Assembly: GCA_900045905.1 (NCBI GenBank)
Contig: FCNS01000024.1
Location: 1 to 58,023 of the forward strand
Direction: 5' to 3'
Length of the DNA: 58,023 nt
Origin: Clostridiales bacterium CHKCI001
GTDB taxonomy: Bacteria > Bacillota > Clostridia > Lachnospirales > Lachnospiraceae
The notes beneath the pieces are model-generated. The model searched no databases. It saw only the letters and a list, made by a program, of their open reading frames with translations, and was not told the DNA's origin. Made by a program: the position numbers and the translations under genes. Below, one piece after another: positions 1-8,144 of the stretch (the stretch's first letter is position 1; every line of letters starts with the position of its first letter).

Positions 1-125
1 CTGCTTGGTAATAAAAGTTCTTACTCAAATAGATTGATACCTGTATTCCAAAGTCTGAAAATGATGTACGATTACAGGCTAAACTTGGTAGTAAGAACCC
101 CACAGGCTTGCCTGTGGGAGTAGTC
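1..125 (+). mobile_element. Right end of a TnpB-type (IS200/IS605 or IS607) element, partial
   Basis: The first ~120 bases contain a perfect 8-bp stem, CCCACAGG-CTTG-CCTGTGGG (about 99-118), followed by GAGTAGTCAG. A hairpin of this form followed by GGGAGTAGTCA is, from memory, typical of the 3' end of TnpB elements in Clostridia, where it overlaps the tnpB end and the omega-RNA scaffold. Frame 1 is open to a TAG at 121-123 and could be the last codons of tnpB, but no diagnostic TnpB residues lie inside the window, so the call rests on the hairpin alone. The rest of the element lies to the left. It abuts the small membrane ORF that follows. Confidence 0.45.
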
Positions 126-338
126 AGTAAGATAGGAATAACGATATGGAATATATTTATATTATTTTTACTTGGTACAATGATGCTTGTAAAACCAGAA
201 TTGCTTTGGAAAATTGAGCATATTTTTACAGTTAAAAATGGAGAACCAACAGAACTGTATATGACTCTTATGCGTATTGGTGGTGTATTTTTTGTAAGTG
301 TGGCGGTCATTATGACAGTAGTTTTACTTTTGCAATAG
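108..338 (+). CDS. Small two-helix membrane protein (DUF6199-like), 5' end disrupted
   Basis: A ~76-codon frame encodes two hydrophobic segments (about residues 12-27 and 56-75) separated by a short polar stretch with the motif KPELLWK and a Met-Arg-Ile-Gly-Gly turn. This two-helix pattern with a Pro-Glu-Leu after helix 1 resembles the DUF6199 family of small membrane proteins; function unknown. The only upstream in-frame start is a TTG at 108, which falls inside the hairpin of the adjoining TnpB-type element; the next in-frame ATGs (180 and 183) would remove most of helix 1. No Shine-Dalgarno is visible. The simplest reading is that the element landed in the 5' end of this gene, leaving a truncated or re-started copy. 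It could also be a pseudogene. Confidence 0.45.
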   Translation: MPVGVVSKIGITIWNIFILFLLGTMMLVKPELLWKIEHIFTVKNGEPTELYMTLMRIGGVFFVSVAVIMTVVLLLQ

Positions 339-362
339 ATGAAAAATAATCAGTTTCTATAT

Positions 363-410
363 AAATGCTAGAATTCTTTATTAGGGAGGAGTTCTGGCAT
401 TTATTTTTAT
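363..410 (+). terminator. Intrinsic terminator after the small membrane ORF
   Basis: An 11-bp stem pairs AAATGCTAGAA (363-373) with TTCTGGCATTT (392-402), with one G-U pair, followed by ATTTTTAT. It sits 25 bases after the stop of the small membrane ORF and separates it from the VTC operon. Confidence 0.7.
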
Positions 411-530
411 GAGAATAGCGGTCAATCTGTAATGGCAGGCGTGCACGGCTATTAATTTTTATACCAAAATACAGCAAGATTTAAGAAAAAGTTTTAATAT
501 GTAGATAAAAGACAAAGAAATTTGGAAAAT

Positions 531-547
531 TTTACATAGAATTTACA
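531..547 (+). promoter_or_regulatory. Candidate PhoP box upstream of the VTC operon
   Basis: TTTACA-N5-TTTACA (531-536 and 542-547) matches the Bacillus-type PhoP box, direct TT(A/T/C)ACA repeats with 5-bp spacing. It lies ~92 bp before the VTC start codon. Further repeats of the array on either side are degenerate (TTTGGA at 521, CAGTCA at 553). Phosphate-starvation control would make sense for a polyphosphate gene, but a chance match in AT-rich DNA cannot be excluded. Confidence 0.4.
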
Positions 548-638
548 TAAAACAGTCATGGAAAAATCACAAACCAATCTTATAGTTACAATGAATTAAA
601 CAAGGCTCGAATGGTAAGTGAGGGAAAGGAGGTATTCG

Positions 639-1313
639 ATGGGTTTTCGGCATGAATATAAGTATTATATTAATTACGGAGATTATATTGTTCTGCGGCA
701 GCGATTGAAAGCAGTATTGCAATCCGATCCTTATGCAGATGAAAATGGAGAGTATCATATCCGTAGTTTATACTTTGACAATTATTCTGATAAAGTATTA
801 AGAGAAAAGCTGGATGGTGTAAGTATACGAGAAAAGTTTCGAATTCGTTATTATAATCATGATTTGAATGTAATTTCATTAGAAAAAAAGAGTAAGGTAA
901 ATGGACTATGTAAAAAACAGGCTGTAAGAATTACAAAAGAGCAGGCGCAAGAAATCATCAATGGCGAAATTGAATGGATGGAAAAAAGTAAAAATAATCT
1001 TTTGGTAGAGTTATATGCTAAGATGCACTATGAGCAGTTACGTCCAAAAGTAATTGTAGACTATATCAGAGAGCCATTTATTTTCCCAGCAGGAAATGTA
1101 AGAATAACATTGGATCGGGATATTCGCACAGGATTGTGGGATATCGATGCATTAAGCCCCGATGTTATAACAATTCCAGCGGGAGATGTAAAGATACTTC
1201 TGGAAGTAAAGTATGATGCGTTTTTACCAAGTATTGTGCGTGATATTATACAGTTAAATGGCAGAAAAGTAAGTGCATTTTCAAAGTATGCTTCATGTAG
1301 AATGTATGGATAA
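639..1313 (+). CDS. VTC-domain polyphosphate polymerase
   Basis: This 224-residue protein has the VTC domain (catalytic core of yeast Vtc4, which makes polyphosphate from ATP in a basic tunnel). Typical elements are visible in order: HEYKYYI near residue 5, IRSLYFDN at 41-48, the Arg/Lys strand IREKFRIRYY at 63-72, LEKKSK at 81-86, RPKVIVDYIRE at 135-145 and the metal/phosphate strand LLEVKYD at 187-193. The length equals a bare VTC domain with no SPX or membrane part, so the enzyme is probably cytosolic and docks to the DUF4956 membrane protein encoded next. The ATG at 639 is chosen because AAAGGAGG lies 7 bases before it; a longer GTG form from 618 lacks such a site. First gene of a three-gene operon. 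Confident on family; activity inferred. Confidence 0.88.
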   Translation: MGFRHEYKYYINYGDYIVLRQRLKAVLQSDPYADENGEYHIRSLYFDNYSDKVLREKLDGVSIREKFRIRYYNHDLNVISLEKKSKVNGLCKKQAVRITKEQAQEIINGEIEWMEKSKNNLLVELYAKMHYEQLRPKVIVDYIREPFIFPAGNVRITLDRDIRTGLWDIDALSPDVITIPAGDVKILLEVKYDAFLPSIVRDIIQLNGRKVSAFSKYASCRMYG

Positions 1314-1383
1314 ATAAGCAGCATTAGCGGATTGTAACGATCTGTTTTATTCATGATAATAAAAGAAGAGAAGGAGTAAAAGA

Positions 1384-2073
1384 ATGAGTTTAGTAGCAGC
1401 AATATCTTTTCAAGATATTTTTAAATCCAATTTTTTAGAAAATATTTCCAGTGTGTCAATTATAGATATGGTGATTGGAATTATCCTTGCATTTGGAATT
1501 GGGGTTTTAATTTTTTTCATATATAAAAAGACTTATGCAGGAGTTATGTATTCGGAGAGTTTTGGGGTTTCATTAATTGCGATGACGATGATTACGACTG
1601 TTGTAATTATGGCAGTAACAAGTAATGTAGTATTATCACTTGGTATGGTTGGTGCATTGTCCATTGTACGTTTTCGTACTGCCATTAAAGAGCCTGTGGA
1701 TATTGCATTTTTATTCTGGTCGATTGCAGTTGGAATTGTACTTGCTGCTGGAATGATTCCATTGGCAGTATTTGGAAGTGTAATGATTGCGATTGTACTA
1801 CTTATCTTTTGTAATAAGAAAACACATGCATATCCATATATTATGGTAGTTCGATGCACAAATAAAAAAGCGGAAGATGGCGTGAAAAAGTTCTTAGATA
1901 ATCAAGTAGAAAAATGTGTGTTAAAAAGTAAGACAGTAACAAAAGGAATGATTGAAGTGAATTATGAAATTCGTCTCAAAGAAGATAATACCGATTTTGT
2001 AAATCAAGTGGCCAATATGAATCAGGTAGAAAGTGCCGTTATGGTAAGTTATAATGGAGACTATATGAGTTAA
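1384..2073 (+). CDS. DUF4956 polytopic membrane protein
   Basis: 229 residues with four likely helices (about 26-47, 61-82, 104-122 and 124-143) and a soluble C-terminal ferredoxin-like region from about 150. The loop GALSIVRFRTAIKEPVD (90-106) is the hallmark of DUF4956 proteins. The family has no assigned reaction but is repeatedly found beside VTC-domain and CotH genes, as here. A membrane anchor or channel that accepts or moves polyphosphate is a reasonable inference, not shown by sequence. The ATG has GAAGGAG 8 bases upstream. The stop is followed within 10 bases by the CotH-like start, so the two are translationally close. Confidence 0.85.
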   Translation: MSLVAAISFQDIFKSNFLENISSVSIIDMVIGIILAFGIGVLIFFIYKKTYAGVMYSESFGVSLIAMTMITTVVIMAVTSNVVLSLGMVGALSIVRFRTAIKEPVDIAFLFWSIAVGIVLAAGMIPLAVFGSVMIAIVLLIFCNKKTHAYPYIMVVRCTNKKAEDGVKKFLDNQVEKCVLKSKTVTKGMIEVNYEIRLKEDNTDFVNQVANMNQVESAVMVSYNGDYMS

Positions 2074-2082
2074 GGAGGGGAC

Positions 2083-4002
2083 ATGATAAGAAACAAATAT
2101 ACTGATATCGCTTGCACGATTATCATAGTCCTGTCTCTTGTTATCACAATAGTATTTATAAATGGAGAAGCATTTGGAATTCAGAAATCAGAATACACAG
2201 TTGGATACGAAAATCGATTATTTAATACGAATGTGGTGCATAGCGTAGATATTGTCGTAGATGAGTCTGACTGGCAAGGGATGTTGGATCAGGCAATGTC
2301 GGAGGAATATATTAAATGTAATATAGTTATTGATGGCGAGGCATACAAAAATGTTGCAATTCGTCCAAAAGGGAATTCTTCTCTGACCCAAGTTGCATCC
2401 TCCGATTCCGATCGCTATAGTTTTAAAATTGAATTTGATCATTATAATGATTCTCTCAGTTATTATGGATTGGATAAGTTATGTTTGAACAATTCCATCC
2501 AAGATAATACGTATATGAAAGATTTTGTTTCATATCAGATGATGCAAGCGGTAGGAGCGGATGCTCCGCTTTGCAGCTTTGTATGGATTACAGTAAATGG
2601 ACAGGATTGGGGACTTTATCTTGCAGTAGAGGGGATTGAAGAAGGATTTGCACAGAGAAACTATGGTTCTGATTATGGAGCTATTTATAAGCCAGATAAT
2701 ATGGATATGAATGGAGGAGATCAAGATAGGGGCGAGATGCCTGATTTAGACCAAATGAAAGATCGAAAGCCTGACCAAATGCCAGAAAATGAACAAGACA
2801 TTGAGCAGAATGAAGAAACATCGCCACAAGTATCAGAGACTCAAAGTAGTAGTACAGAGCAAAATGAAGGAATTCCTTCTGACCCAAATTTGGAAAGTCA
2901 AATGAATAACCAGACTAATTTGAATGAAGAATCGCAAGTTACACAAGAAGCAGAAGTTCAAAGTGATACAAACCAGAATATACCATCATCCCAAGTTCAA
3001 GACAGCATGGAAATAAGTGAAGAAATACAAGCACCTCAAATGCCGCAAGGTCGTGGAGAGAATGGAGAAGGAAGCAGAGAGTTTGGGCAAAGAGGCGGTG
3101 GTATGAACCGTGGAAGTGATGCAGTAAAACTGTTATACAGTGACAATGAGATTGATAGTTACGCTGATATTTTTGATAATGCAGTGATGGATGTAACCGA
3201 TGCAGATAAGAGACGTCTAATTGCTTCGATTAAGCAATTAAATGAAGGAGAAAATCTCTCAGAAGTGCTAGATACCGATGAAGTAATTCGCTATTTTGTT
3301 GCTCATAATTTCGTACTAAATGGAGATAGTTATACAGGAAACATGATTCATAATTATTATTTAAGAGAAAAAGATGGAAAGATGTCGATGATTGCATGGG
3401 ATTATAATTTAGCATTTGGAGGTATGTCTATGGGAGCAGCAGGAGTGGATCAGGCAACAGCGCTTGTGAATTCTCCAATTGATTCTCCTGTGGAAGACGG
3501 TGATATGGATTCCAGGCCGATGATTTCTTGGATTTTTAATAATGAGGAATATTTGAATCAGTATCACTCTGTATTTAGTGAATTTATTACTTCCTATTTT
3601 GATAGTGGAAAATTTGAACAATTATATGATAAAACAATTGCTTTGATTTCACCTTATGTGGAAAAAGACCCTACTGCATTTTGTACGTATGAAGAGTTTC
3701 AACAAGCTGCTCAATATTTGAAAGAGTTTTGTATCCTTCGTGCAGAAAGTATTAAAGGACAGTTAAACGGAAGTATTCCTTCTACCAGTGAAGGACAAGA
3801 AACGGATTCTTCAGGATTTATTGATGCTTCTTCGATTGATATTCGTGCAATGGGAACACAAAATGGCGGAGGAATGCCACAATTTCATAATGAAAATGGA
3901 GAAATGCCGCCATTTGATAATGAAAACGCATCTCAATTTAATCTTGAAAATAATCCTCCTGCTTTAAACTCAGAGAGTGAAACAAATAATGGAACAGGAT
4001 AA
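2083..4002 (+). CDS. CotH-like kinase, membrane-anchored
   Basis: 639 residues. Helix 8-27 is a signal anchor that places the rest outside the membrane. The CotH fold is recognisable from RPKGNSS (94-100), LNNSIQDNTYMKDFVSYQMM near 135-154, WGLYLAVEGI (176-185), YKPDN (202-206) and the catalytic-type WDYN at 439-442. B. subtilis CotH is an atypical protein kinase that phosphorylates spore coat CotB; substrates of clostridial homologues are unknown. A ~140-residue insertion (about 207-345) and a ~60-residue tail are low complexity, rich in Gln, Asn, Glu, Met, Pro and Gly, and probably disordered. GGAGGGG precedes the ATG. Third gene of the VTC operon, ending at a strong terminator. Its pairing with a polyphosphate maker suggests a phosphate-transfer theme on surface proteins (inference). 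Confidence 0.85.
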   Translation: MIRNKYTDIACTIIIVLSLVITIVFINGEAFGIQKSEYTVGYENRLFNTNVVHSVDIVVDESDWQGMLDQAMSEEYIKCNIVIDGEAYKNVAIRPKGNSSLTQVASSDSDRYSFKIEFDHYNDSLSYYGLDKLCLNNSIQDNTYMKDFVSYQMMQAVGADAPLCSFVWITVNGQDWGLYLAVEGIEEGFAQRNYGSDYGAIYKPDNMDMNGGDQDRGEMPDLDQMKDRKPDQMPENEQDIEQNEETSPQVSETQSSSTEQNEGIPSDPNLESQMNNQTNLNEESQVTQEAEVQSDTNQNIPSSQVQDSMEISEEIQAPQMPQGRGENGEGSREFGQRGGGMNRGSDAVKLLYSDNEIDSYADIFDNAVMDVTDADKRRLIASIKQLNEGENLSEVLDTDEVIRYFVAHNFVLNGDSYTGNMIHNYYLREKDGKMSMIAWDYNLAFGGMSMGAAGVDQATALVNSPIDSPVEDGDMDSRPMISWIFNNEEYLNQYHSVFSEFITSYFDSGKFEQLYDKTIALISPYVEKDPTAFCTYEEFQQAAQYLKEFCILRAESIKGQLNGSIPSTSEGQETDSSGFIDASSIDIRAMGTQNGGGMPQFHNENGEMPPFDNENASQFNLENNPPALNSESETNNGTG

Positions 4003-4014
4003 TATAGGAAAACA

Positions 4015-4056
4015 GCAGGGACGATTCCTAGTTTAGAATCGTCCCTGCCTCTATTT
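4015..4056. terminator. Bidirectional terminator between cotH-like gene and thiT
   Basis: A perfect 13-bp stem, GCAGGGACGATTC (4015-4027) with GAATCGTCCCTGC (4036-4048), is followed by CTCTATTTTTT on the + strand. On the - strand an A-rich stretch before the stem gives a short U run. It lies between convergent genes. Confidence 0.85.
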
Positions 4057-4057
4057 T

Positions 4058-4726
4058 TTAAGAACTTAATGCTATTTTTTTTATCATACGGAAGGAATGT
4101 TGAACAGGAGGCAATAGCATAACGATACTTGTTAAAATTGCTTCTGTTCCCATGTATGCACCATTGTATAATAAAGAATATAGAATTGGATTCAATCCCT
4201 CTGGCGCATAGGCTGCGAAAAAGACACATCCAGAGAGTGTGGAAAATAGGTATCTTCCTAATACTCCAACCAAATATCCAATGATTAGGCCGTGCTTTTT
4301 ATTGGTAAATAGTCCAGATAATCCAAGTGATCCAAATGCGAATATGTAATCGAACAGCATTTGGGGAATACTTAGAATATAAGGATCTAAAATGAGTTGG
4401 AGAATCCCATAAGCAATTGCGGTTGTTAAGCCAATCGAAAGACCGTACCAATAGCCGACTAAAGTGATAAACATCATACTTAGTAAAGTAACAGAACCTC
4501 CATAGGGCATTTTAATAATTGTAATCATACTTGTTACGGTTGCAAGTGCAATAGAAACTGCTGAAAAAACCATTGGTTTGGTCTCAAAATGATTAGAGTT
4601 TCTTTTGCGGAAAAGAGATGCAATCATAATAAGAATGAGAAATAATGCGATAAAGACAAGATATCCCGCTGGCTGTAAGATCCAAGATTCACCATCTGAT
4701 GATTTTGTTGCAAAAAATGAAAGCAT
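4058..4726 (-). CDS. thiT: Energy-coupled thiamine transporter S component ThiT
   Basis: 222 residues with about six helices. The ThiT signatures are present: KMPYGGSVTLLSMMFITL, GILQLILDPYILSIPQMLFDYIFAFGSLGLSG and YSLLYNGAYM near the C-terminus. ThiT binds thiamine in the membrane and is driven by the shared EcfA-A'-T module, not encoded in this window. An N-terminal helix before the usual first helix makes it a little longer than the common ~190 residues. The ATG at 4726 is set by AAAGGAGG nine bases upstream; the longer frame to 4777 has no such site and runs into the promoter. A single-gene unit with its own promoter and terminator. No TPP riboswitch precedes it, unlike many thiT genes. 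Confidence 0.92.
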   Translation of the reverse strand: MLSFFATKSSDGESWILQPAGYLVFIALFLILIMIASLFRKRNSNHFETKPMVFSAVSIALATVTSMITIIKMPYGGSVTLLSMMFITLVGYWYGLSIGLTTAIAYGILQLILDPYILSIPQMLFDYIFAFGSLGLSGLFTNKKHGLIIGYLVGVLGRYLFSTLSGCVFFAAYAPEGLNPILYSLLYNGAYMGTEAILTSIVMLLPPVQHSFRMIKKIALSS

Positions 4727-4759
4727 GATAAGTCCCTCCTTTGTATTTATCGATTTTTT

Positions 4760-4788
4760 ATTGTATTGAATTTGCAAAAAAAAGTCAA
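4760..4788 (-). promoter_or_regulatory. Promoter of thiT
   Basis: Read on the - strand: TTGACT (4788-4783), 17-bp spacer, TACAAT (4765-4760). It leaves a leader of only about 28 nt before the ATG, too short for a TPP aptamer. Confidence 0.75.
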
Positions 4789-4827
4789 TGAAAAATTAAA
4801 ACAAATCAGATATTATTCATGAAATGA

Positions 4828-4856
4828 TTTACCGAAACACAGATAAGTGGTACAAT
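4828..4856 (+). promoter_or_regulatory. Promoter of the 4890-8039 operon
   Basis: TTTACC (4828-4833), 17-bp spacer, TACAAT (4851-4856), about 34 bp before the first start codon. Confidence 0.5.
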
Positions 4857-4889
4857 AGAACGTAAGAGATAGAAGATGGAGGAAGGAAA

Positions 4890-5426
4890 TTGCAGTTAGA
4901 AAAAAATAAAACAATAAGCGTTGGTACAAAAGGAATCATGTTGCTGGAACGAATCATTTGTAAAGTTGTATTACGGGTATTACAGGGTGGATTTCAAGAG
5001 TTATATCATTTGGATCATCGAATTGCAGAAGAGATGAACCAGTGGGAAAACAACATGATTTACGGTTTAGAGTGTCCACAAGGAGGGGCTTCGTTATACT
5101 TACAGTGGAAAAATGGAAAATTAAAAAAAGTAAAAAATCCCCCTATCACATATCATGATGCAATTATTCAGTTTACCTCTATGTATATGGCGATACTGGT
5201 TTTAACTGGACAGATTGGAATTTCAGGTGCGTATGCATTGCATGGATTTACATTAAAGGGAGATATTGCGAAAACAATGTCGTTTGCACGCTGTGTTGAT
5301 ATTTTAGAAAGTTATTTATTTCCGAATGTAATAACTGAACGAATTATGACAGCAGTACCAAAAAAGGAAACTTCCAGTTTGCTTGTATATGCAAGTATAA
5401 TGAAAAATATCATAACGGTTCATTAG
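4890..5426 (+). CDS. Unknown protein, possible SCP2-like fold, first gene of ADH/ALDH operon
   Basis: 178 residues, no signal peptide and no clear membrane helix. I do not recognise it with certainty. The C-terminal half has the order 'hydrophobic helix - GxxG - strand - KGD - helix - YLFP', with LTGQIGISGAYALHGFTLKGD at about 110-130, which recalls SCP2-type lipid-binding domains; this is a weak visual resemblance. The start is TTG at 4890, fixed by GGAGGAAGG seven bases upstream; no in-frame ATG lies near. It is followed after 40 bases by iron-dependent alcohol dehydrogenase and then aldehyde dehydrogenase, so a carrier or accessory role for a hydrophobic alcohol or aldehyde is a testable guess. 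Protein-coding status is likely from the SD site, codon use and operon position. Confidence 0.6.
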   Translation: MQLEKNKTISVGTKGIMLLERIICKVVLRVLQGGFQELYHLDHRIAEEMNQWENNMIYGLECPQGGASLYLQWKNGKLKKVKNPPITYHDAIIQFTSMYMAILVLTGQIGISGAYALHGFTLKGDIAKTMSFARCVDILESYLFPNVITERIMTAVPKKETSSLLVYASIMKNIITVH

Positions 5427-5466
5427 AAGTGAACTGTGTTAAAATATAAATAGAGGAGAGAAAACT

Positions 5467-6669
5467 ATGTCATTAAGTTATGAATTCCAACATCGTGTAA
5501 AAATTCTTTCTGGACATCATAGTTTAGAACAACTTCCAAAAGAATTGCAGGACTTGGGGGTAGTACGACCGTTGATTATCTCAGATGAGATGTTGAAGAA
5601 GATCGGTGTACTACAAAGCGTATTGGATGTATTAATGAAGGAAGGAGAAAAGGAAATTCCATGTTTTACAAATGTACCAGTAGATTCTTCTTCTGATATA
5701 GTTAATGAGATAGGAAAAGTTTATCATAAACTAAGTTGTGATGGATTGATTGCAGTTGGAGGAGGCTCAGTTATTGATACAGCAAAAGGAGTAAAAATGC
5801 TGCTTTCTCAAGAGGTACATGACTTGCTGGAATTGGTAGGATGTGAAACAATAAAGCGAGGAATCAAAATTCCATTTGTTGTAATTCCAACCACGTCAGG
5901 AACAGGGTCGGAGGCAACGCTTGTAGCAGTGATTAAGTATGTAGCCAAAAAAGTAAAAATGGAATTTATTTCTTATCATTTACAACCTGATGTAGCAATA
6001 CTGGATTCTTGCATGACGAAAACTTTGCCTCCTAGAATTACTGCTTCAACAGGAATGGATACGCTTTGCCATGCGATTGAAGCATATACCTGTCTCCAGA
6101 AAAATCCAATTAGTGATGCCTATGCTACAGCTGCGATTGCATTGATTCGTGATAATCTTTATAAAGCTGTGGCAAATGGAAATAATAAGAGGGTTCGGCT
6201 TGCAATGGCAAATGCGTCTACGATGGCTGGAGCTGCGTTTTCTAATTCTATGGTAGGGCTTGTTCACGCAATTGGACATGCGCTTGGTGGAGAATGTCAT
6301 ATTCCACATGGAGATGCAATGAATATTTTACTTCCATATGTAATGCGATATAATCGAAGCATTTTAGATGAACAATATGGAGACCTACTTATTTATTTTG
6401 CAGGTGCAGATGTCTATGCAGCGACACCAAAGAAAGAACGTGGAAAGCGTATGATACAAGAAGTTAGGAAACTACAAAAGCGATTGCATCATCGTTGTGG
6501 CTTGCCGCTGACATTAAAGGAGATTCATCCAGATCCAATTGATTTTGAACTGGTAGCGCAAAAGGCAATGAATGATGGGGCAATCCTTGTGAATCCAAAA
6601 AAAGCAGAAAAGGATGATATTATTCGTATTTTAGAAGCTGCATATGGGAAGAAAGGTGGGAGATTATGA
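5467..6669 (+). CDS. Iron-containing alcohol dehydrogenase
   Basis: 400 residues, the usual length of group III Fe-ADHs. NAD(P) binding is shown by GGGSVIDTAKG (98-108) and the PTTSGTGSEAT stretch near 141-151. Metal ligands are expected in GMDTLCHAIEAY (Asp and His near 197-205), HAIGHALGG (near 267-275) and the following CHIPHGD, all present. It interconverts an alcohol and an aldehyde with NAD(P)H. GAGGAG precedes the ATG. The stop codon overlaps the start of the aldehyde dehydrogenase by ATGA, so the pair is co-translated, implying alcohol-aldehyde-acid interconversion on one substrate. A Lys/Arg-rich segment at about 325-345 (KKERGKRMIQEVRK) replaces part of the usual C-terminal domain but the length is normal. 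Substrate unknown. Confidence 0.9.
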   Translation: MSLSYEFQHRVKILSGHHSLEQLPKELQDLGVVRPLIISDEMLKKIGVLQSVLDVLMKEGEKEIPCFTNVPVDSSSDIVNEIGKVYHKLSCDGLIAVGGGSVIDTAKGVKMLLSQEVHDLLELVGCETIKRGIKIPFVVIPTTSGTGSEATLVAVIKYVAKKVKMEFISYHLQPDVAILDSCMTKTLPPRITASTGMDTLCHAIEAYTCLQKNPISDAYATAAIALIRDNLYKAVANGNNKRVRLAMANASTMAGAAFSNSMVGLVHAIGHALGGECHIPHGDAMNILLPYVMRYNRSILDEQYGDLLIYFAGADVYAATPKKERGKRMIQEVRKLQKRLHHRCGLPLTLKEIHPDPIDFELVAQKAMNDGAILVNPKKAEKDDIIRILEAAYGKKGGRL

Positions 6670-8039
6670 CTGACATTAATAAAATTGTAGAAAAACAGAG
6701 AAAGTTTTTTGCCAGCGGTGATACAAGAACGCTTGCATTTCGCAGAAAGGCATTGGCGAGACTAAAATCGGCGATTCGACGTAATGAGAAGGCATGGAAA
6801 GCAGCATTAAAAAAGGATTTAAATAAATCGGGATTTGAAGCCTATATGACAGAAATAGGAATGACACTATCAGAAATTACTTATGTGCAAAAACATTTAG
6901 AACAATGGATGAGAGTGAAGTTCGTTCCTACTCCATTATCTCAGTTTCATGCTAGGAGCTTTACAATACCAGAGCCGTATGGAGTTGTATTAATTATGGC
7001 ACCTTGGAATTATCCGCTTATGCTATCGTTGGAACCATTGGTGGATGCGATTGCAGCAGGAAACTGTGTCGTTTTAAAGCCATCTGCCTATGCACCAGAA
7101 ACATCCGCATTAATGCGAAAAATAATTAGACAAACATTTCCAGAGCATTATATTACTGTAATAGAGGGTGGACGTCAGGAAAACGAGATGTTGTTAGAAC
7201 AACGGTTTGATTATATTTTCTTTACTGGAAGCGTGGCAGTAGGAAAAACGGTTATGGAAAAAGCGTCCCGCTATTTGACACCAGTAACGTTAGAACTTGG
7301 TGGAAAGAGTCCTTGCATTGTCGATGAGAGTGCAAATCTAAAACTGGCAGCGAAACGAATTGTTTTTGGAAAATTATTAAATAGTGGACAGACTTGTGTG
7401 GCGCCAGATTATCTTATTGTTCATGAGACAATTAAGGCGAGATTTTTGGAGATGCTGCAGTCGCAAATTTATCAAATGCTTGGAAAAGAACCGTTGGAAA
7501 ATCCAGATTATCCAAGAATGATTAATGAAAAACATTATAAGAGAGTAATGAAGTTAATTAAAACAGAAAAAATAGTAACAGGTGGATATGGAAAAGAGGA
7601 GACATTGCAGATTGCACCAACGATTTTGGATCATGTGACATGGGATTCACCAGTTATGAAAGAAGAAATTTTTGGACCAGTGCTTCCAGTTATAACTTTT
7701 AAAACGGAAGAAGAACTTCCAGAAATTTTAGGACATTTTGAAAAACCATTAGCTGTTTATACGTTTACAACAAAGAAAACAATGGAAAACTATGTGCTAA
7801 AAAATCTTTCCTTTGGGGGAGGATGCATCAACGATACGATTATTCATCTTGCAACTTCGGCAATGGGATTTGGAGGAGTTGGTGGCAGCGGAATGGGAAG
7901 CTATCATGGAAAAAACGGCTTTGAAACATTTAGTCATAGAAAAAGTATTGTGAAAAAGTATAATTGGCTTGATCTTCCAATGCGTTATCATCCATATAAT
8001 AAATGGAAAGAAAAGATGATTCAGATGTTTTTGAAATAG
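6666..8039 (+). CDS. Aldehyde dehydrogenase, class 3 / fatty-aldehyde type
   Basis: 457 residues, the short ALDH3-type length without N-terminal extension. Visible landmarks are IMAPWNYPLML (about 110-120), FTGSVAVGKTVMEKA (about 185-199), LELGGKSP with the general-base Glu near 210, the nucleophile in NSGQTCVAP (Cys near 244) and EEIFGPVLPV near 335. The C-terminus is basic (KWKEKMIQMFLK), which in class 3 enzymes often mediates membrane association. It oxidises aldehydes to acids with NAD(P)+. The start overlaps the alcohol dehydrogenase stop. Together with the preceding genes it suggests metabolism of medium- or long-chain alcohols and aldehydes, or detoxification of aldehydes; the chain length cannot be read from sequence. 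Confidence 0.92.
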   Translation: MTDINKIVEKQRKFFASGDTRTLAFRRKALARLKSAIRRNEKAWKAALKKDLNKSGFEAYMTEIGMTLSEITYVQKHLEQWMRVKFVPTPLSQFHARSFTIPEPYGVVLIMAPWNYPLMLSLEPLVDAIAAGNCVVLKPSAYAPETSALMRKIIRQTFPEHYITVIEGGRQENEMLLEQRFDYIFFTGSVAVGKTVMEKASRYLTPVTLELGGKSPCIVDESANLKLAAKRIVFGKLLNSGQTCVAPDYLIVHETIKARFLEMLQSQIYQMLGKEPLENPDYPRMINEKHYKRVMKLIKTEKIVTGGYGKEETLQIAPTILDHVTWDSPVMKEEIFGPVLPVITFKTEEELPEILGHFEKPLAVYTFTTKKTMENYVLKNLSFGGGCINDTIIHLATSAMGFGGVGGSGMGSYHGKNGFETFSHRKSIVKKYNWLDLPMRYHPYNKWKEKMIQMFLK

Positions 8040-8144
8040 TAGATGGAGAAATGGAGAGCTGTTGTTTATAACCGCAACAGCCCCCCATTACCAAAATCAC
8101 GAGCAAAATTTGCAAAATATATCTTGTAGATACAAAAGCATAAG

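Noticed and set aside
4727-4888. TPP riboswitch ahead of thiT
   Set aside because: No CTGAGA-type THI-box, and the promoter lies too close to the start codon.
8056-8085. GCTGTTG/CAACAGC stem after the aldehyde dehydrogenase gene as terminator
   Set aside because: Followed by CCCCCC and no T run in either direction; not convincing as an intrinsic terminator.
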